A stretch of DNA of 64,000 nt from SIG607 sp045648445 (GCA_045648445.1 JAZRNY010000023.1:9416-73415), one strand, 5' to 3'. Counted from the first letter of the stretch, positions 31,826-40,579 are shown. Notes: generated from the letters alone by a model not told the origin. A program made the numbers and translations.

Positions 31826-34027
31826 TTATTCTATTCCCGCTAAAATCAACTTTAATTTTGCTAAATCTACCGCGTTTGCCAAACCGTCGCCGTTAATGTC
31901 GGCGCTTATTTCAAAACAGTCGGTAAGTTTATTTATTCCGGCAAGATATAATTTAATAATTGCCAAATCAGTCGAATTAACCATACCGTCACCGTTAAGG
32001 TCGGTTTCTACCGACAATGCGTAGGAATACCTTAATTCGTTGTTGCTGTCATAAAGTTCTATGGTGTCACCTGTACCTATACAGGTGGCGTTTTTATCAA
32101 ATTTGATTATTTTTGCCGTTCCGTTTTTAATGTTAAAATTAGAAATTAAAGTATTTTTAATTGTAAGGGGTTTTATTCCCGTAACAATATTTGAATATAT
32201 ACTGTATGTCGACAATTCAAATTTGAATTCTTTATCTTCAGGTTCTTCCCTGAAAATATAAATATTATAGTCGTTTTCAAGACCGCTTGTTGAAGTTACC
32301 GTAACTGTAAAGTTATTACCGCCGTATTCAAGGTTTTTAACACCGTTGCCCGTAACCTTTGCGCCGCTGTCGTAGGTTTTTACCGTTATAACCACTTGGC
32401 TGTCGCTTGAAGGAACTATAAATTCATAATCATTTACGTATCTGTTAAAAGTAGGTGTAATTTTATAACTGTCTACCGTCAAACTTGAAATGTAACAGTT
32501 ATTATTACCTGTTGTAGGTGGATAGGTTGAAACCGTTGCGGGCATATCTTTGTAAACGGGAACGTTAAATATAAGCGCCTCGTTCATAACAGCCTTATAA
32601 CCTGCAGCAGTTTTTTTGGCTTCGCTTGCCGCACCCTCGATATTAGTCATATATTCGTGAGAAAAATAAGGTTTGCTTACTACGTTAAACTTTTTATAGT
32701 AAAGGGTATCCTGACCGCGATTAAGATAGTTTTCAGCATACCATACTGCGCCGCCTATAATTGAGTCCGCTCTGTTATTCCACGGACGGTAGTAGGTTTT
32801 TCTTGTTCCGTCTCCGCCCTTTGCATATAAAAGCCCGTACTGTACAGCGCTGTAACTACCGCTTCTGTAAGCACGTATATTATAAAAGTTATAATATCCC
32901 GTATATCCCGAAACGGTACCCGAAATGCATTTGCCTGTGCCGCTGTTTCCCTGCTCAACAAGTATCATTGAAGCAAGAGAAATAGGACTTACACCCGAAT
33001 CTTTGGCAGCATCAATAAGTACGTCCACATACGTTTCGTAGGTTTTTTCGGGAAAATCTTTAGCAAGAAACGTTCCTGCTACCGACGCCTGTACCATTTC
33101 CTTTGTATGAAGTTCCTCATCATATTCCATTGAAATAAACTGAAAAACTCCCGACGAGTTAAGGAAATTTCTTGGGTCCAGATAATATCGAATAACACTT
33201 TGAGAGGCTTGAACCCATCCGCCCGAATCTATAGTTTCGTATTCCTTGTTACTCCAGTCATAGCAATCTTTTGCCATAGACATCCACGCTTCGGGACGTG
33301 ACGGAGAAACCGCAGATCTTCCAAATCCCGATTCGCCTTTAACTGCTTCGTCAAAGGTCATCTCAAGATGGTCGGCTTTAAACTGCCAATTTGGATACAA
33401 AGCGTGAAGATTTCTAAGATAGGGTTTGTAACTTTCAGGGAAATTTTGATCGTTAAGTGCTTTTTCAAATTCAGGGTCTTCCACATATTCCGCCAAAATT
33501 TCAACGTTGGTTTCATAGGCGTAACCCGTCATATTTTCACCGTTATAAGTAAAGGTGATGTGATACCACATATCGCCGTCTCTGTCATCCTCGGTACCTA
33601 TGGCAGTCACCTTTGTTCCTACGGGTAGTGTGGCTACCGCGCTGTTCCAGGTACCCGGAGCAGAACGAATTGTAGCATTTTTAACCGTATTGGCTTCGTA
33701 AACTTTATCACTACCTGTTACGGTAACGTAATCCGAATGAACGTAACCTGCAATATTGCCAGAAGAAGTATAGGCGGTAAGACTATACCAACGCACACCG
33801 TTTGCATCAAAACCAACACCGTTTATAAGAACCTTGGTATTATTTTCAAGTTTTCCAAGGGATTCATTATTTGTACCTGCGCCGTTACGTATATTAACGG
33901 CTTCATCATTTATGTAACCGTTTCGGTTATACATTGTAACTGCCGAAACATTTAGCGATATAACCAAAGAACTTATTAAAAGCGTTAAACTAAGTATAAG
34001 CGCTAAAATTTTTCGCATGTTTGTCAT
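31826..34027 (-). CDS. Dockerin-bearing N-acetylglucosaminidase with SH3 domains
   Basis: The 733-residue exported protein has, in order, a signal peptide (about 1-30), two bacterial SH3 domains (about 35-185, AVNIRNGAGT and ATIRSAPGTWN), and a glucosaminidase domain (about 330-480) with SPISLASMILVEQGNSGTGK. A cadherin-like domain (about 520-600) and a C-terminal type I dockerin complete it. The dockerin has two EF-hand-like repeats, DLNGDGMVNSTDLAIIKLYL and DINGDGLANAVDLAKLKLIL. It should cleave peptidoglycan. ATG 34027 is preceded by GAAAGGA; the longer frame runs back into the promoter. Confidence 0.88.
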   Translation of the reverse strand: MTNMRKILALILSLTLLISSLVISLNVSAVTMYNRNGYINDEAVNIRNGAGTNNESLGKLENNTKVLINGVGFDANGVRWYSLTAYTSSGNIAGYVHSDYVTVTGSDKVYEANTVKNATIRSAPGTWNSAVATLPVGTKVTAIGTEDDRDGDMWYHITFTYNGENMTGYAYETNVEILAEYVEDPEFEKALNDQNFPESYKPYLRNLHALYPNWQFKADHLEMTFDEAVKGESGFGRSAVSPSRPEAWMSMAKDCYDWSNKEYETIDSGGWVQASQSVIRYYLDPRNFLNSSGVFQFISMEYDEELHTKEMVQASVAGTFLAKDFPEKTYETYVDVLIDAAKDSGVSPISLASMILVEQGNSGTGKCISGTVSGYTGYYNFYNIRAYRSGSYSAVQYGLLYAKGGDGTRKTYYRPWNNRADSIIGGAVWYAENYLNRGQDTLYYKKFNVVSKPYFSHEYMTNIEGAASEAKKTAAGYKAVMNEALIFNVPVYKDMPATVSTYPPTTGNNNCYISSLTVDSYKITPTFNRYVNDYEFIVPSSDSQVVITVKTYDSGAKVTGNGVKNLEYGGNNFTVTVTSTSGLENDYNIYIFREEPEDKEFKFELSTYSIYSNIVTGIKPLTIKNTLISNFNIKNGTAKIIKFDKNATCIGTGDTIELYDSNNELRYSYALSVETDLNGDGMVNSTDLAIIKLYLAGINKLTDCFEISADINGDGLANAVDLAKLKLILAGIE

Positions 34028-34069
34028 ACTCTTTTTCCTTTCGGTCATAATAACCCATAATATATAATT

Positions 34070-34098
34070 ATTATATATTTTTCGACAGTTAATGTCAA
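34070..34098 (-). promoter_or_regulatory. Consensus promoter of the dockerin-cohesin-AraC operon
   Basis: TTGACA (34093-34098) and TATAAT (34070-34075) are exactly 17 bases apart on the minus strand. Both hexamers match the sigma-70 type consensus fully. Confidence 0.88.
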
Positions 34099-34135
34099 CA
34101 CAAAATAGACTCCCAAAATATTGAAAAAACAAAAA

Positions 34136-34163
34136 AACAAATCTCTAGCGAGATTTGTTTTTT
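34136..34163. terminator. Terminator of the metal ATPase operon
   Basis: AACAAATCTC / GAGATTTGTT pair around TAGC. The stem includes the ATPase stop codon at 34145. Confidence 0.8.
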
Positions 34164-35992
34164 AAAGTTCTCATAGCATTTAAAATCGCAATAACCGCAA
34201 TACCTACGTCGGCAAATACCGCGCCTGCCATACCCGTAGCGCCAAAAGCACCCGTTAATAAAAACAAAAGTTTTACAGTAAGGCAAATAACAATATTTTG
34301 CGTTGCTATTTCGGTGGTTCTTTTAGCTATTTTTATTGAAAGAGGAATTTTTGTTAAGTTATCATCAGCAATAACAACGTCTGCTGTTTCTACCGCCGCG
34401 TCGCTTCCGAGATTACCCATAGAAAAGCCAACGTCTGCCCTTGCTATAACGGGCGCATCATTTATGCCATCCCCGACAAAAATAACCTTGCCTTCACTTT
34501 CATTTATTATCTTTTCTAAAACGTCAACCTTGTTTTCGGGAAGAAGATTGCTGAAATATTCATCTATTAAAAGAGGTTGAGCAACCTTATTTGCATTTTC
34601 CTTTTTATCTCCGGTAAGCATTACAACCTTTTCAATTTCACCGTTTTTCAGTTGTTTTATCGCCTCGTCCGCTTCTGCCTTAATAGTGTCGCATACCGTT
34701 ATAACACCTGCAAATTTTCCGTCTATTGCAACGTAAACTGCAGTTTTTTCACAAGCGTCAACCGAAACGTCCAGTTCTTCCATAAGTTTAATATTACCGG
34801 CGGCCACTTCCCATTTTTCAACCTTTGCAATTACGCCTTTTCCGGCAACTTCCCTTACCTCTTGCACCTTAAAGCGTTTATAATCTTCATTTGATGCCTC
34901 TACTATACATTTTGCAATGGGGTGATTGCTTTGACTCTCGGCAGCGGCGCAAACCGCAAGAAGTACTCGCTGATTTATTTTTTCGCATTTAATTTCGTCA
35001 ACGGCAAATTCGCCTTTAGTCAGAGTTCCCGTTTTATCAAAAACAACGGTGTCACACTTTGAAAGTGTTTCAAGTACGCCCGAACCTTTTATTAATATAC
35101 CGTTTGCCGAAGCAGTACCAATACCGCCGAAAAAAGAAAGAGGCACCGATATTATAAGTGCGCACGGACAGGAAACAACCAAAAACGTTAATGCTCTGCG
35201 TATCCATTCCACACGGTTTTCATTTATAAAAAACTGTGGGATTATTGCAATTAACAGGGCTAAAACGACAACCATCGGCGTATAATATCGTGAAAATTTA
35301 GTTATAAAACGTTCGCTTTTCGATTTATTTTCAAAAGCCGTTTCGGTAAGTTCTAAAATTTTTGCAACCGAAGATTTGCTAAACGGCGTTGTAACCTTGA
35401 CGGTTATGGTACCGTCCATATTTATACCGCCTGCAAATACGCTGTCACCTACACCTACGTCTTTAGGCAAACTTTCACCGGTTAAAAAAGAATTATTAAC
35501 CGAACTTTCACCCTCGACAATTTCTCCGTCCAAAGCAATTCTTTCACCTGCAAAAATTTTTATTACTTCGCCAACGTTAACCTCTTCAGGTGAAACCGTC
35601 AAGATTTCTCCGTTTCGTACAACCCTTGCAACATCGGGACGGATATTGCTTATTTTTTCAATGCTTTTTCGGCTTTTATTTACCGCATAACTTTGAAAAA
35701 GTTCGCCGATTTGATAAAAAAGCATTATAGCAACGGCTTCAAAAAATTCTTTTAAAAAGACGGCGCCTACACTGGCTATTGACATCAGTAAATTTTCATC
35801 TATAAAATTTCTTTGTCGTATTCCCCAAACCGCTTTTATAATCACGTCGTATCCGACGGTAATAAAAGCGCAAAGATAAAGAGATGAACTGATTATTTGG
35901 GCAACACCGATTTTACTGAAAACAACCGCCATTATAAGCAAAAAGGCGCAACCGACTATTCTTAAAAAAATCCGCCTTTGTTTATAATTCAT
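34145..35992 (-). CDS. Zinc/cadmium P1B-type ATPase (CadA/ZntA-like)
   Basis: This 615-residue efflux pump has the metal-site CPC in VSCPCALIIS, the phosphorylation motif DKTGTLTKG, and GDGINDAPVIARAD. In the last helices a conserved lysine and ADVG match the P1B-2 Zn/Cd/Pb class rather than the copper class. It lacks an N-terminal HMA domain; a separate 72-residue HMA protein lies 14 bases upstream. It is the last gene of the arsR-hma-ATPase operon. Confidence 0.94.
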   Translation of the reverse strand: MNYKQRRIFLRIVGCAFLLIMAVVFSKIGVAQIISSSLYLCAFITVGYDVIIKAVWGIRQRNFIDENLLMSIASVGAVFLKEFFEAVAIMLFYQIGELFQSYAVNKSRKSIEKISNIRPDVARVVRNGEILTVSPEEVNVGEVIKIFAGERIALDGEIVEGESSVNNSFLTGESLPKDVGVGDSVFAGGINMDGTITVKVTTPFSKSSVAKILELTETAFENKSKSERFITKFSRYYTPMVVVLALLIAIIPQFFINENRVEWIRRALTFLVVSCPCALIISVPLSFFGGIGTASANGILIKGSGVLETLSKCDTVVFDKTGTLTKGEFAVDEIKCEKINQRVLLAVCAAAESQSNHPIAKCIVEASNEDYKRFKVQEVREVAGKGVIAKVEKWEVAAGNIKLMEELDVSVDACEKTAVYVAIDGKFAGVITVCDTIKAEADEAIKQLKNGEIEKVVMLTGDKKENANKVAQPLLIDEYFSNLLPENKVDVLEKIINESEGKVIFVGDGINDAPVIARADVGFSMGNLGSDAAVETADVVIADDNLTKIPLSIKIAKRTTEIATQNIVICLTVKLLFLLTGAFGATGMAGAVFADVGIAVIAILNAMRTLKNKSR

Positions 35993-36006
35993 ATTTTGCC
36001 TTCTTT

Positions 36007-36225
36007 CTAAAATTCAACGGTGCAGTCGGGTTCAACCTCGCTACAAACCTGAGCCGCTTTTTTTACTACTTCTTCAAATACCGCATCATCGGCTTCAATG
36101 GTGAGTTTTTGCGCAATAAAATTTACGTTAGCGTTTATAACACCCTTTATTTCCTTGATTTTTTCTTCCATTTTTGCCGCGCAATGCGCACAGTCAAGGT
36201 CGTTTATTTTAAATGTTTTTTTCAT
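36007..36225 (-). CDS. Heavy-metal-associated (HMA) domain protein
   Basis: The 72-residue ferredoxin-like metal carrier has the CxxC site in NDLDCAHCAAKMEEK near residue 12. It looks like the detached N-terminal metal-binding domain of the adjacent ATPase and would deliver metal to it (inference). It lies between the ArsR gene and the ATPase gene with gaps of about 12-14 bases. Confidence 0.9.
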   Translation of the reverse strand: MKKTFKINDLDCAHCAAKMEEKIKEIKGVINANVNFIAQKLTIEADDAVFEEVVKKAAQVCSEVEPDCTVEF

Positions 36226-36237
36226 AATAATTTCCCC

Positions 36238-36591
36238 TTATTCTTCGATATGTTCCATACCGTTATTTAAAATTGTTTTTACGTGGTCGTCAGCAAGACT
36301 GTAAAAGACCGTTTTGCCGTCTTTTCTGAATTTAACCAAACTTGCCTGCTTTAAAATTTTTAACTGATGTGAAATTGCTGAAATTGTCATATTAAGAAGT
36401 TTAGCAATATCGCATACGCACATTTCACGTTTATAAAGCACGTATAATATTCTTACCCTTGTTTTATCGCCAAAAAGTTTATACAGTTCGCTTAGTTTAT
36501 AAAGAGTATCATCATTTGGCATCTCTTTAAGCACAGCGGAAACAATATCTTCGTGAATATGCATATATTCGCAACTTGGTGTTTCGTTCAT
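36238..36591 (-). CDS. ArsR/SmtB family metal-responsive repressor (CadC-like)
   Basis: This 117-residue winged-helix repressor has the alpha-3 metal site in KREMCVCDIAKLL, N-terminal ligands in SCEYMHIHED, and the DNA-reading helix region MTISAISHQLKILKQASLV. This pattern is of the CadC alpha-3N type (Cd/Pb/Zn). ATG 36591 is preceded by AGAGAGGGTGG. A perfect palindromic operator lies between its promoter and start, consistent with autorepression of the whole operon. Confidence 0.92.
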   Translation of the reverse strand: MNETPSCEYMHIHEDIVSAVLKEMPNDDTLYKLSELYKLFGDKTRVRILYVLYKREMCVCDIAKLLNMTISAISHQLKILKQASLVKFRKDGKTVFYSLADDHVKTILNNGMEHIEE

Positions 36592-36609
36592 CAAACCACC
36601 CTCTCTTTC

Positions 36610-36629
36610 ATTTGAACGGTTGTTCAAAT
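36610..36629. promoter_or_regulatory. ArsR/SmtB operator
   Basis: A perfect inverted repeat, ATTTGAAC / GTTCAAAT around GGTT, matches the TGAA..TTCA form of ArsR/SmtB operators. It lies just downstream of the -10 element of the arsR promoter. Confidence 0.8.
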
Positions 36630-36640
36630 ATTCTAATAAC

Positions 36641-36669
36641 ATTATACTCATCGGCCATCTCATTGTCAA
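36641..36669 (-). promoter_or_regulatory. Consensus promoter of the arsR-hma-ATPase operon
   Basis: TTGACA (36664-36669) and TATAAT (36641-36646) are 17 bases apart on the minus strand. Confidence 0.85.
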
Positions 36670-36683
36670 CATTTATTTTGCTA

Positions 36684-36712
36684 TTGAAGTAACCTTTTAT
36701 TTTTGCTATACT
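36684..36712 (+). promoter_or_regulatory. Promoter of the MFS/GDPD operon
   Basis: TTGAAG (36684-36689) and TATACT (36707-36712) are 17 bases apart. The leader of about 95 bases ends with CTTAGGCCTAAG, a 12-base palindrome at 36789-36800 that overlaps the AAGGAG ribosome binding site (36798-36803). Confidence 0.65.
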
Positions 36713-36812
36713 AATACCTAAGCAAACACGAATAATCCGAGCCTGCCTAAAACGGCATAATTTCGGCGCTTTTCGGTTTGTCATCATTCTTAGGCCTAAG
36801 GAGCTGATAAAT

Positions 36813-38114
36813 TTGAAATTAAATTACAAGCGTACTATACTTATCGGACTTGCGTTTATGTCCATACTTGCCTTTTGGCAGTTTTACGATCAGGTTATTC
36901 CTTATCTTCTTGAATACACCTTTAAACTGGGCACATTTGAAGCAAACGCAATTATGTCAATCGACAATATTCTTGCCATTTTTATGTTACCACTTTTTGG
37001 TGCAATATCCGATAAAACCAAAACCAAACTCGGCAAACGTACACCGTATATACTTTTCGGCACCATAATTTCTTCATTTCTTCTTGTATTTTTAGGAGTA
37101 CTTGAAGAAAGCAAAAATTTTTGGGGCTTTATAATAGTTCTTATGGCTATTCTTGTTACAATGTCGGTTTACCGTACCCCTGCCGTTGCATATATGCCCG
37201 ACGTTACCGAAAAACCGCTTAGAAGCAAAGCAAACGCCATTATAAATTTAGTTGGTTATATCGGCGGTATTTTTTCCACCGTCGTTATGATGTTTATGCT
37301 TAAAAGCGAAAAAAATGAACTCGGCGAAAGCGTTTATTCCGCATCGCAGTCATTTCTTCCGGTATTTATCGTTATAGCCGCATTTATGATTATAACCGTA
37401 CTTATAATGGTATTTACGGTTAACGAAAATAAAATTTTAAAAGAAACAAATATAAAGGATGAAGACGAAAATACACCTGTATCGGGCGAAAAACTCCCCC
37501 GTCCCGTCCTTAAAAGCCTTATTTTTATTCTTCTTTCGGTATTTCTATGGTTTATGGCATATAATGCTGTTACCACCGCTTTTTCAAGATACTGCGTTAA
37601 CGTATTAAAGGTTGACCTTTCAACCTCGTCAAGTTGGCTTCTTACCGCCACCATTTCGGCTATTATTGCTTTTGTTCCTCTAGGATTCCTTTCCTCTAAA
37701 GTAGGCAGAAAAGCAACCATTTTAATTGGTGTTGCGGTTATGACCGTTTGTTATCTCTGTGCATTCTTTATCCGTATTCCCACACCTCTTATGTACGTAG
37801 TTTTAGCCATAATCGGCATTGGTTGGGCTGCAATTAACGTTAACTCTTTCCCAATGGTTGTAGAAATGAGCAGTGGCGCAGACGTAGGCAAATATACGGG
37901 GATTTATTACACCTTTTCTATGGCGGCGCAAATCACAACGCCTCTTTTATCGGGGCTTATAATCGATAATTCTTCTTTCGGTTATTTAACCCTTTTCCCC
38001 TACGCCGTAATATTCTCCGCCCTTTCATTTATTACAATGCTCTTTGTGCGTCACGGCGATTCAAAACCCGAAAAGAAAAAGAGTTTACTTGAAAACTTTG
38101 ATTCGGAGGACTAA
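36813..38114 (+). CDS. MFS transporter, GPH/SLC45-like sugar carrier
   Basis: This 433-residue carrier has about 12 membrane helices. The GAISDKTKTKLGKRTPYI loop after the second helix and the later FLSSKVGRKATIL loop are typical of GPH/SLC45-type glycoside symporters; substrate is unknown. The start is TTG at 36813 with AAGGAG 9 bases upstream. The next gene encodes a GDPD phosphodiesterase one base downstream, so the pair may import and split a phosphodiester or glycoside (inference). Confidence 0.85.
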   Translation: MKLNYKRTILIGLAFMSILAFWQFYDQVIPYLLEYTFKLGTFEANAIMSIDNILAIFMLPLFGAISDKTKTKLGKRTPYILFGTIISSFLLVFLGVLEESKNFWGFIIVLMAILVTMSVYRTPAVAYMPDVTEKPLRSKANAIINLVGYIGGIFSTVVMMFMLKSEKNELGESVYSASQSFLPVFIVIAAFMIITVLIMVFTVNENKILKETNIKDEDENTPVSGEKLPRPVLKSLIFILLSVFLWFMAYNAVTTAFSRYCVNVLKVDLSTSSSWLLTATISAIIAFVPLGFLSSKVGRKATILIGVAVMTVCYLCAFFIRIPTPLMYVVLAIIGIGWAAINVNSFPMVVEMSSGADVGKYTGIYYTFSMAAQITTPLLSGLIIDNSSFGYLTLFPYAVIFSALSFITMLFVRHGDSKPEKKKSLLENFDSED

Positions 38115-38115
38115 A

Positions 38116-38919
38116 ATGACCGCTTTAATAATTGTTTTATGCATATTGATTTTTTTGGCATTATTATTAATTTGGGCAATACTGCCCTGCCGAAGAAATC
38201 ACAGTAAATTAAAATATTTAAAGGGGCTTCACATTGCACACCGCGGTTTGCACAATAACGACGCCGGTATTCCCGAAAACAGTTTATTGGCATTTAAAGA
38301 GGCTATAAACAACGGCTTTGCAATTGAAAACGATATACACTTAACCAAAGATAATCAAGTGGTAGTTTTTCACGACGACACCATCTCTCGTATGTGCGGA
38401 ATAAATAAAAAAATAAAGGATATGACCCTTGATGAAATAAAAGAACTTCGTCTTTTAAATACAAGTGAAACCATTCCCACCCTAAAGGAATTTTTAGAAC
38501 TGGTTGACGGTCAGGTTCCTTTACTTATTGAATTTAAGTACGAAGGCAACACAAATACCCTTTGCAGTAAGGCAAACGAAATTTTAGAAAACTATAAGGG
38601 ACTTTACTTCGTTCAGTCCTTTCATCCGCAAATTCTTCATTGGTACAAAAAACACAACAAAAAAATATGCCGAGGTCAACTTTCGGCAAAATTCAAGGGT
38701 GAAGGCTTTGTAAAAAGAATTGCAGGACTGCTTATACTTAATTTCCTTTCTCGACCCGACTTTGTTTCATACGACCTAAAGGATAAAAACTATTTTCCAT
38801 TTAAACTGGTTAAAAAATTAGGCGCCTTTCCTGTAGGCTGGACCTTCAGAAGTCAAAAAGAAGAGGACGGCTGTAAAGAAGATTTTAACACCTTTATTTT
38901 TGAAAACTACATACCATAA
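38116..38919 (+). CDS. Glycerophosphodiester phosphodiesterase family protein
   Basis: The 267-residue protein has an N-terminal membrane helix (about 1-20) and a GDPD TIM barrel. Catalytic signatures are IAHRGLHNNDAGIPENSL (about 38), the metal-binding ENDIHLTKDNQVVVFHDDT (about 68) and LIEFKYEG (about 138). It would hydrolyse glycerophosphodiesters to glycerol-3-phosphate and an alcohol. ATG 38116 follows GGAGGA within the end of the MFS gene. Immediately after it lies the left border of the accessory island. Confidence 0.92.
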   Translation: MTALIIVLCILIFLALLLIWAILPCRRNHSKLKYLKGLHIAHRGLHNNDAGIPENSLLAFKEAINNGFAIENDIHLTKDNQVVVFHDDTISRMCGINKKIKDMTLDEIKELRLLNTSETIPTLKEFLELVDGQVPLLIEFKYEGNTNTLCSKANEILENYKGLYFVQSFHPQILHWYKKHNKKICRGQLSAKFKGEGFVKRIAGLLILNFLSRPDFVSYDLKDKNYFPFKLVKKLGAFPVGWTFRSQKEEDGCKEDFNTFIFENYIP

Positions 38920-38928
38920 AAAAAGGTT

Positions 38929-38968
38929 CCGCTTGGGGCACCCTCCGCAAGGAAGGGGCCCCAAGCGG
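38929..38968. repeat. Stem-loop repeat, copy 1 (left island border)
   Basis: CCGCTTGGGG / CCCCAAGCGG form a 10-bp stem around a 20-base loop. A 20-base core (38937-38956) is identical, in inverse orientation, to 56537-56556. The 7-T run lies on the outer side, so it would stop transcripts leaving the island leftward. Confidence 0.8.
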
Positions 38969-39010
38969 GGACTCTTGTATCTAAACTGAATAATTGATAT
39001 GCATTTAGCG

Positions 39011-39061
39011 GTATAGCTATTGGCTATACTGTTTTTTGTTACACACCTTTTAAAGTGTGTA
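39011..39061. other. Two further hairpins in the island's left non-coding end
   Basis: GTATAGC / GCTATAC (39011-39030 region) and GTTACACAC / GTGTGTAAC (39038-39062 region) are simple stems with short loops. They lie in the 248-base gap between the GDPD and CrtO-like genes, next to the dispersed 26-base repeat. Confidence 0.55.
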
Positions 39062-39084
39062 ACCCACTATGACACTTTCACATT
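39059..39084. repeat. Dispersed 26-base repeat, copy 1
   Basis: This 26-base stretch (beginning GTAACCCACTATG, ending TTTCACATT) is identical to the reverse complement of 56269-56294. Similarity continues a little on either side. Both copies are in inverted-repeat-bounded inserts and nowhere else I noticed. Confidence 0.85.
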
Positions 39085-39113
39085 GTGCAAAGATGTCTGT
39101 GGGTAAATATATT

Positions 39114-39159
39114 AAAAAATCGTCACGCAACATCTAAAAGATGTAGATGACGATTTTTT
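39114..39159. terminator. Terminator of the GT8-acyltransferase-CrtO operon
   Basis: AAAAAATCGTCA / TGACGATTTTTT form the outer stem, with an inner CATCT..AGATG pairing. It lies just after the CrtO-like stop on the minus strand. Confidence 0.8.
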
Positions 39160-39167
39160 ATAGATAG

Positions 39168-39752
39168 CTAATTATATTCCTCTACCCGCTCGGCTTTGCG
39201 GTTCCGGTTCATGCGTTTTAGCATAGCGTGTAGCTTAGGTGTATTGTATCTAAGTGCAAGCGTTGGTAAGATATTCAAGAACAGATTAACCACCGCAACG
39301 GGAAATGCTATGGTCAATGCACACATATTTGGTATGAAAAGCATCGGTAGGAAGCCGATAGGATAAGATAGTCTATGGGTCAGAACACCCTTGTTACATT
39401 CGACAATAAACTTTTCTATGTACTCGGGGCTATTGGGGTTTGCTAAGTTTTTCTTGCTAAATCCACCAAGGCCACCAAGTTCCCATATTTTATCCTTCCA
39501 AGTGCGAACCTTTAATTTCTTGTAAAGTTCTTGTTCAAACTTTGACACATTGTATAACGGATTGTTTACCGCAAACAACCTATCAGGCATCTTGTTGATT
39601 ATAATCGCAATAAGTCCATCAAAAGCAAATTGTGCTGCTGTGCATAGCACAACCGCTATAATTACATTAAACCAAGTTGCCGTATTAAAAATAATATTGA
39701 TTGCAGAAATGATAGCCATCGCTATGCCAATCACATAAAGATATAATTTCAT
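39168..39752 (-). CDS. CrtO-like acyltransferase family membrane protein
   Basis: This 194-residue protein has an N-terminal hydrophobic region and resembles the staphyloxanthin acyltransferase CrtO. Shared features are a VRTWKDKI segment near 82, IVECNKGVLTHRLSYPI near 115, and RYNTPKLHAMLKRMNR near 168. CrtO adds a fatty acid to a glycosylated carotenoid in Staphylococcus. No carotenoid gene is present here, so the acceptor is probably another glycolipid (inference). It overlaps the acyltransferase gene by four bases (ATGA). Confidence 0.75.
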   Translation of the reverse strand: MKLYLYVIGIAMAIISAINIIFNTATWFNVIIAVVLCTAAQFAFDGLIAIIINKMPDRLFAVNNPLYNVSKFEQELYKKLKVRTWKDKIWELGGLGGFSKKNLANPNSPEYIEKFIVECNKGVLTHRLSYPIGFLPMLFIPNMCALTIAFPVAVVNLFLNILPTLALRYNTPKLHAMLKRMNRNRKAERVEEYN

Positions 39753-40579
39753 AATTCACCATACTTAAGGAGCTTGCCATAAAACTCTTCGTAAGTTTTA
39801 ACCCAAGCCTCGTAATTCTTGTTTTTCATATCTTGTTTAGCATCTTTAAGGGAAAGATTTTCATCGGGATAAATTGCAGGCAAAATGTGCATAGTATATT
39901 CCTGCACAAAAAAGCCGTCCGGGTCTAAAACGTCGCTATCTTCCATTGTAATGAAAATCGGTACGATCGGGGTCTTGTTTCGAATAGCAAGTGAAAATGC
40001 ACCATCCTGCATAGGACGAGGTTTACGATAATTCCACCACATACCTTGTTCGGGATAGATAAGTATGGTTTCGCCACGCTTAAGCAATTCGGCAAACGCT
40101 TTCATAAACTTAACCATTGTAGCTTTTTGGCTTGATAAAGGTAAGGTGTTACAATGGCGCATAAAAAGCCCAAAAGGCTTTGGCGGATTGGTATAGTTGC
40201 CTTCACGAATGACCTTGTAAAGCATTTTTCCGTCCATATGGTCACGAAGTGCCACCCAAACGGCATAGTTGTCGCTAATACTGAAATGGTTGCAGGTAAC
40301 GATTTTTCCGCCCTTAACTGCAGTGAAATTTTCAATGCCACGAACCTCTTTTATGATAAGTTGCCTGTCCGCAATCATTTTATCAAAGAAACGAGCACCG
40401 AAAATATTTGCAATTTTATTTTTAATTTTATTAGAAAACTTCTCGTTAAGATAATCTACTTTATCCGGCATTAGCGGATAGGTTTCCGGATCATCTTCTA
40501 CGTCGAGATGCCACAATTCTTGTTTTTCAAGTTCCGCTATTCTCTTGAGTAATTCTAATTTGTGCGCTGATTTTTCCAT
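39749..40579 (-). CDS. Lysophospholipid acyltransferase family protein (PlsC-like)
   Basis: The 276-residue protein has the HX4D motif in VTCNHFSISDNYAVW near residue 97 and a second motif IYPEQGMWWNYRKPRPMQDG near 175, where PEQG replaces the usual PEGT. It is longer than the housekeeping PlsC at 2022-2627 and clearly diverged, so it probably acylates a different acceptor. It sits between the GT8 and CrtO-like genes, with spacings of 4 and -4 bases. Confidence 0.85.
   Translation of the reverse strand: MEKSAHKLELLKRIAELEKQELWHLDVEDDPETYPLMPDKVDYLNEKFSNKIKNKIANIFGARFFDKMIADRQLIIKEVRGIENFTAVKGGKIVTCNHFSISDNYAVWVALRDHMDGKMLYKVIREGNYTNPPKPFGLFMRHCNTLPLSSQKATMVKFMKAFAELLKRGETILIYPEQGMWWNYRKPRPMQDGAFSLAIRNKTPIVPIFITMEDSDVLDPDGFFVQEYTMHILPAIYPDENLSLKDAKQDMKNKNYEAWVKTYEEFYGKLLKYGEL

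Noticed and set aside
36782..36803. Riboswitch in the MFS/GDPD leader
   Set aside because: The palindrome at the ribosome binding site is real, but I recognise no conserved aptamer core in the 95-base leader.
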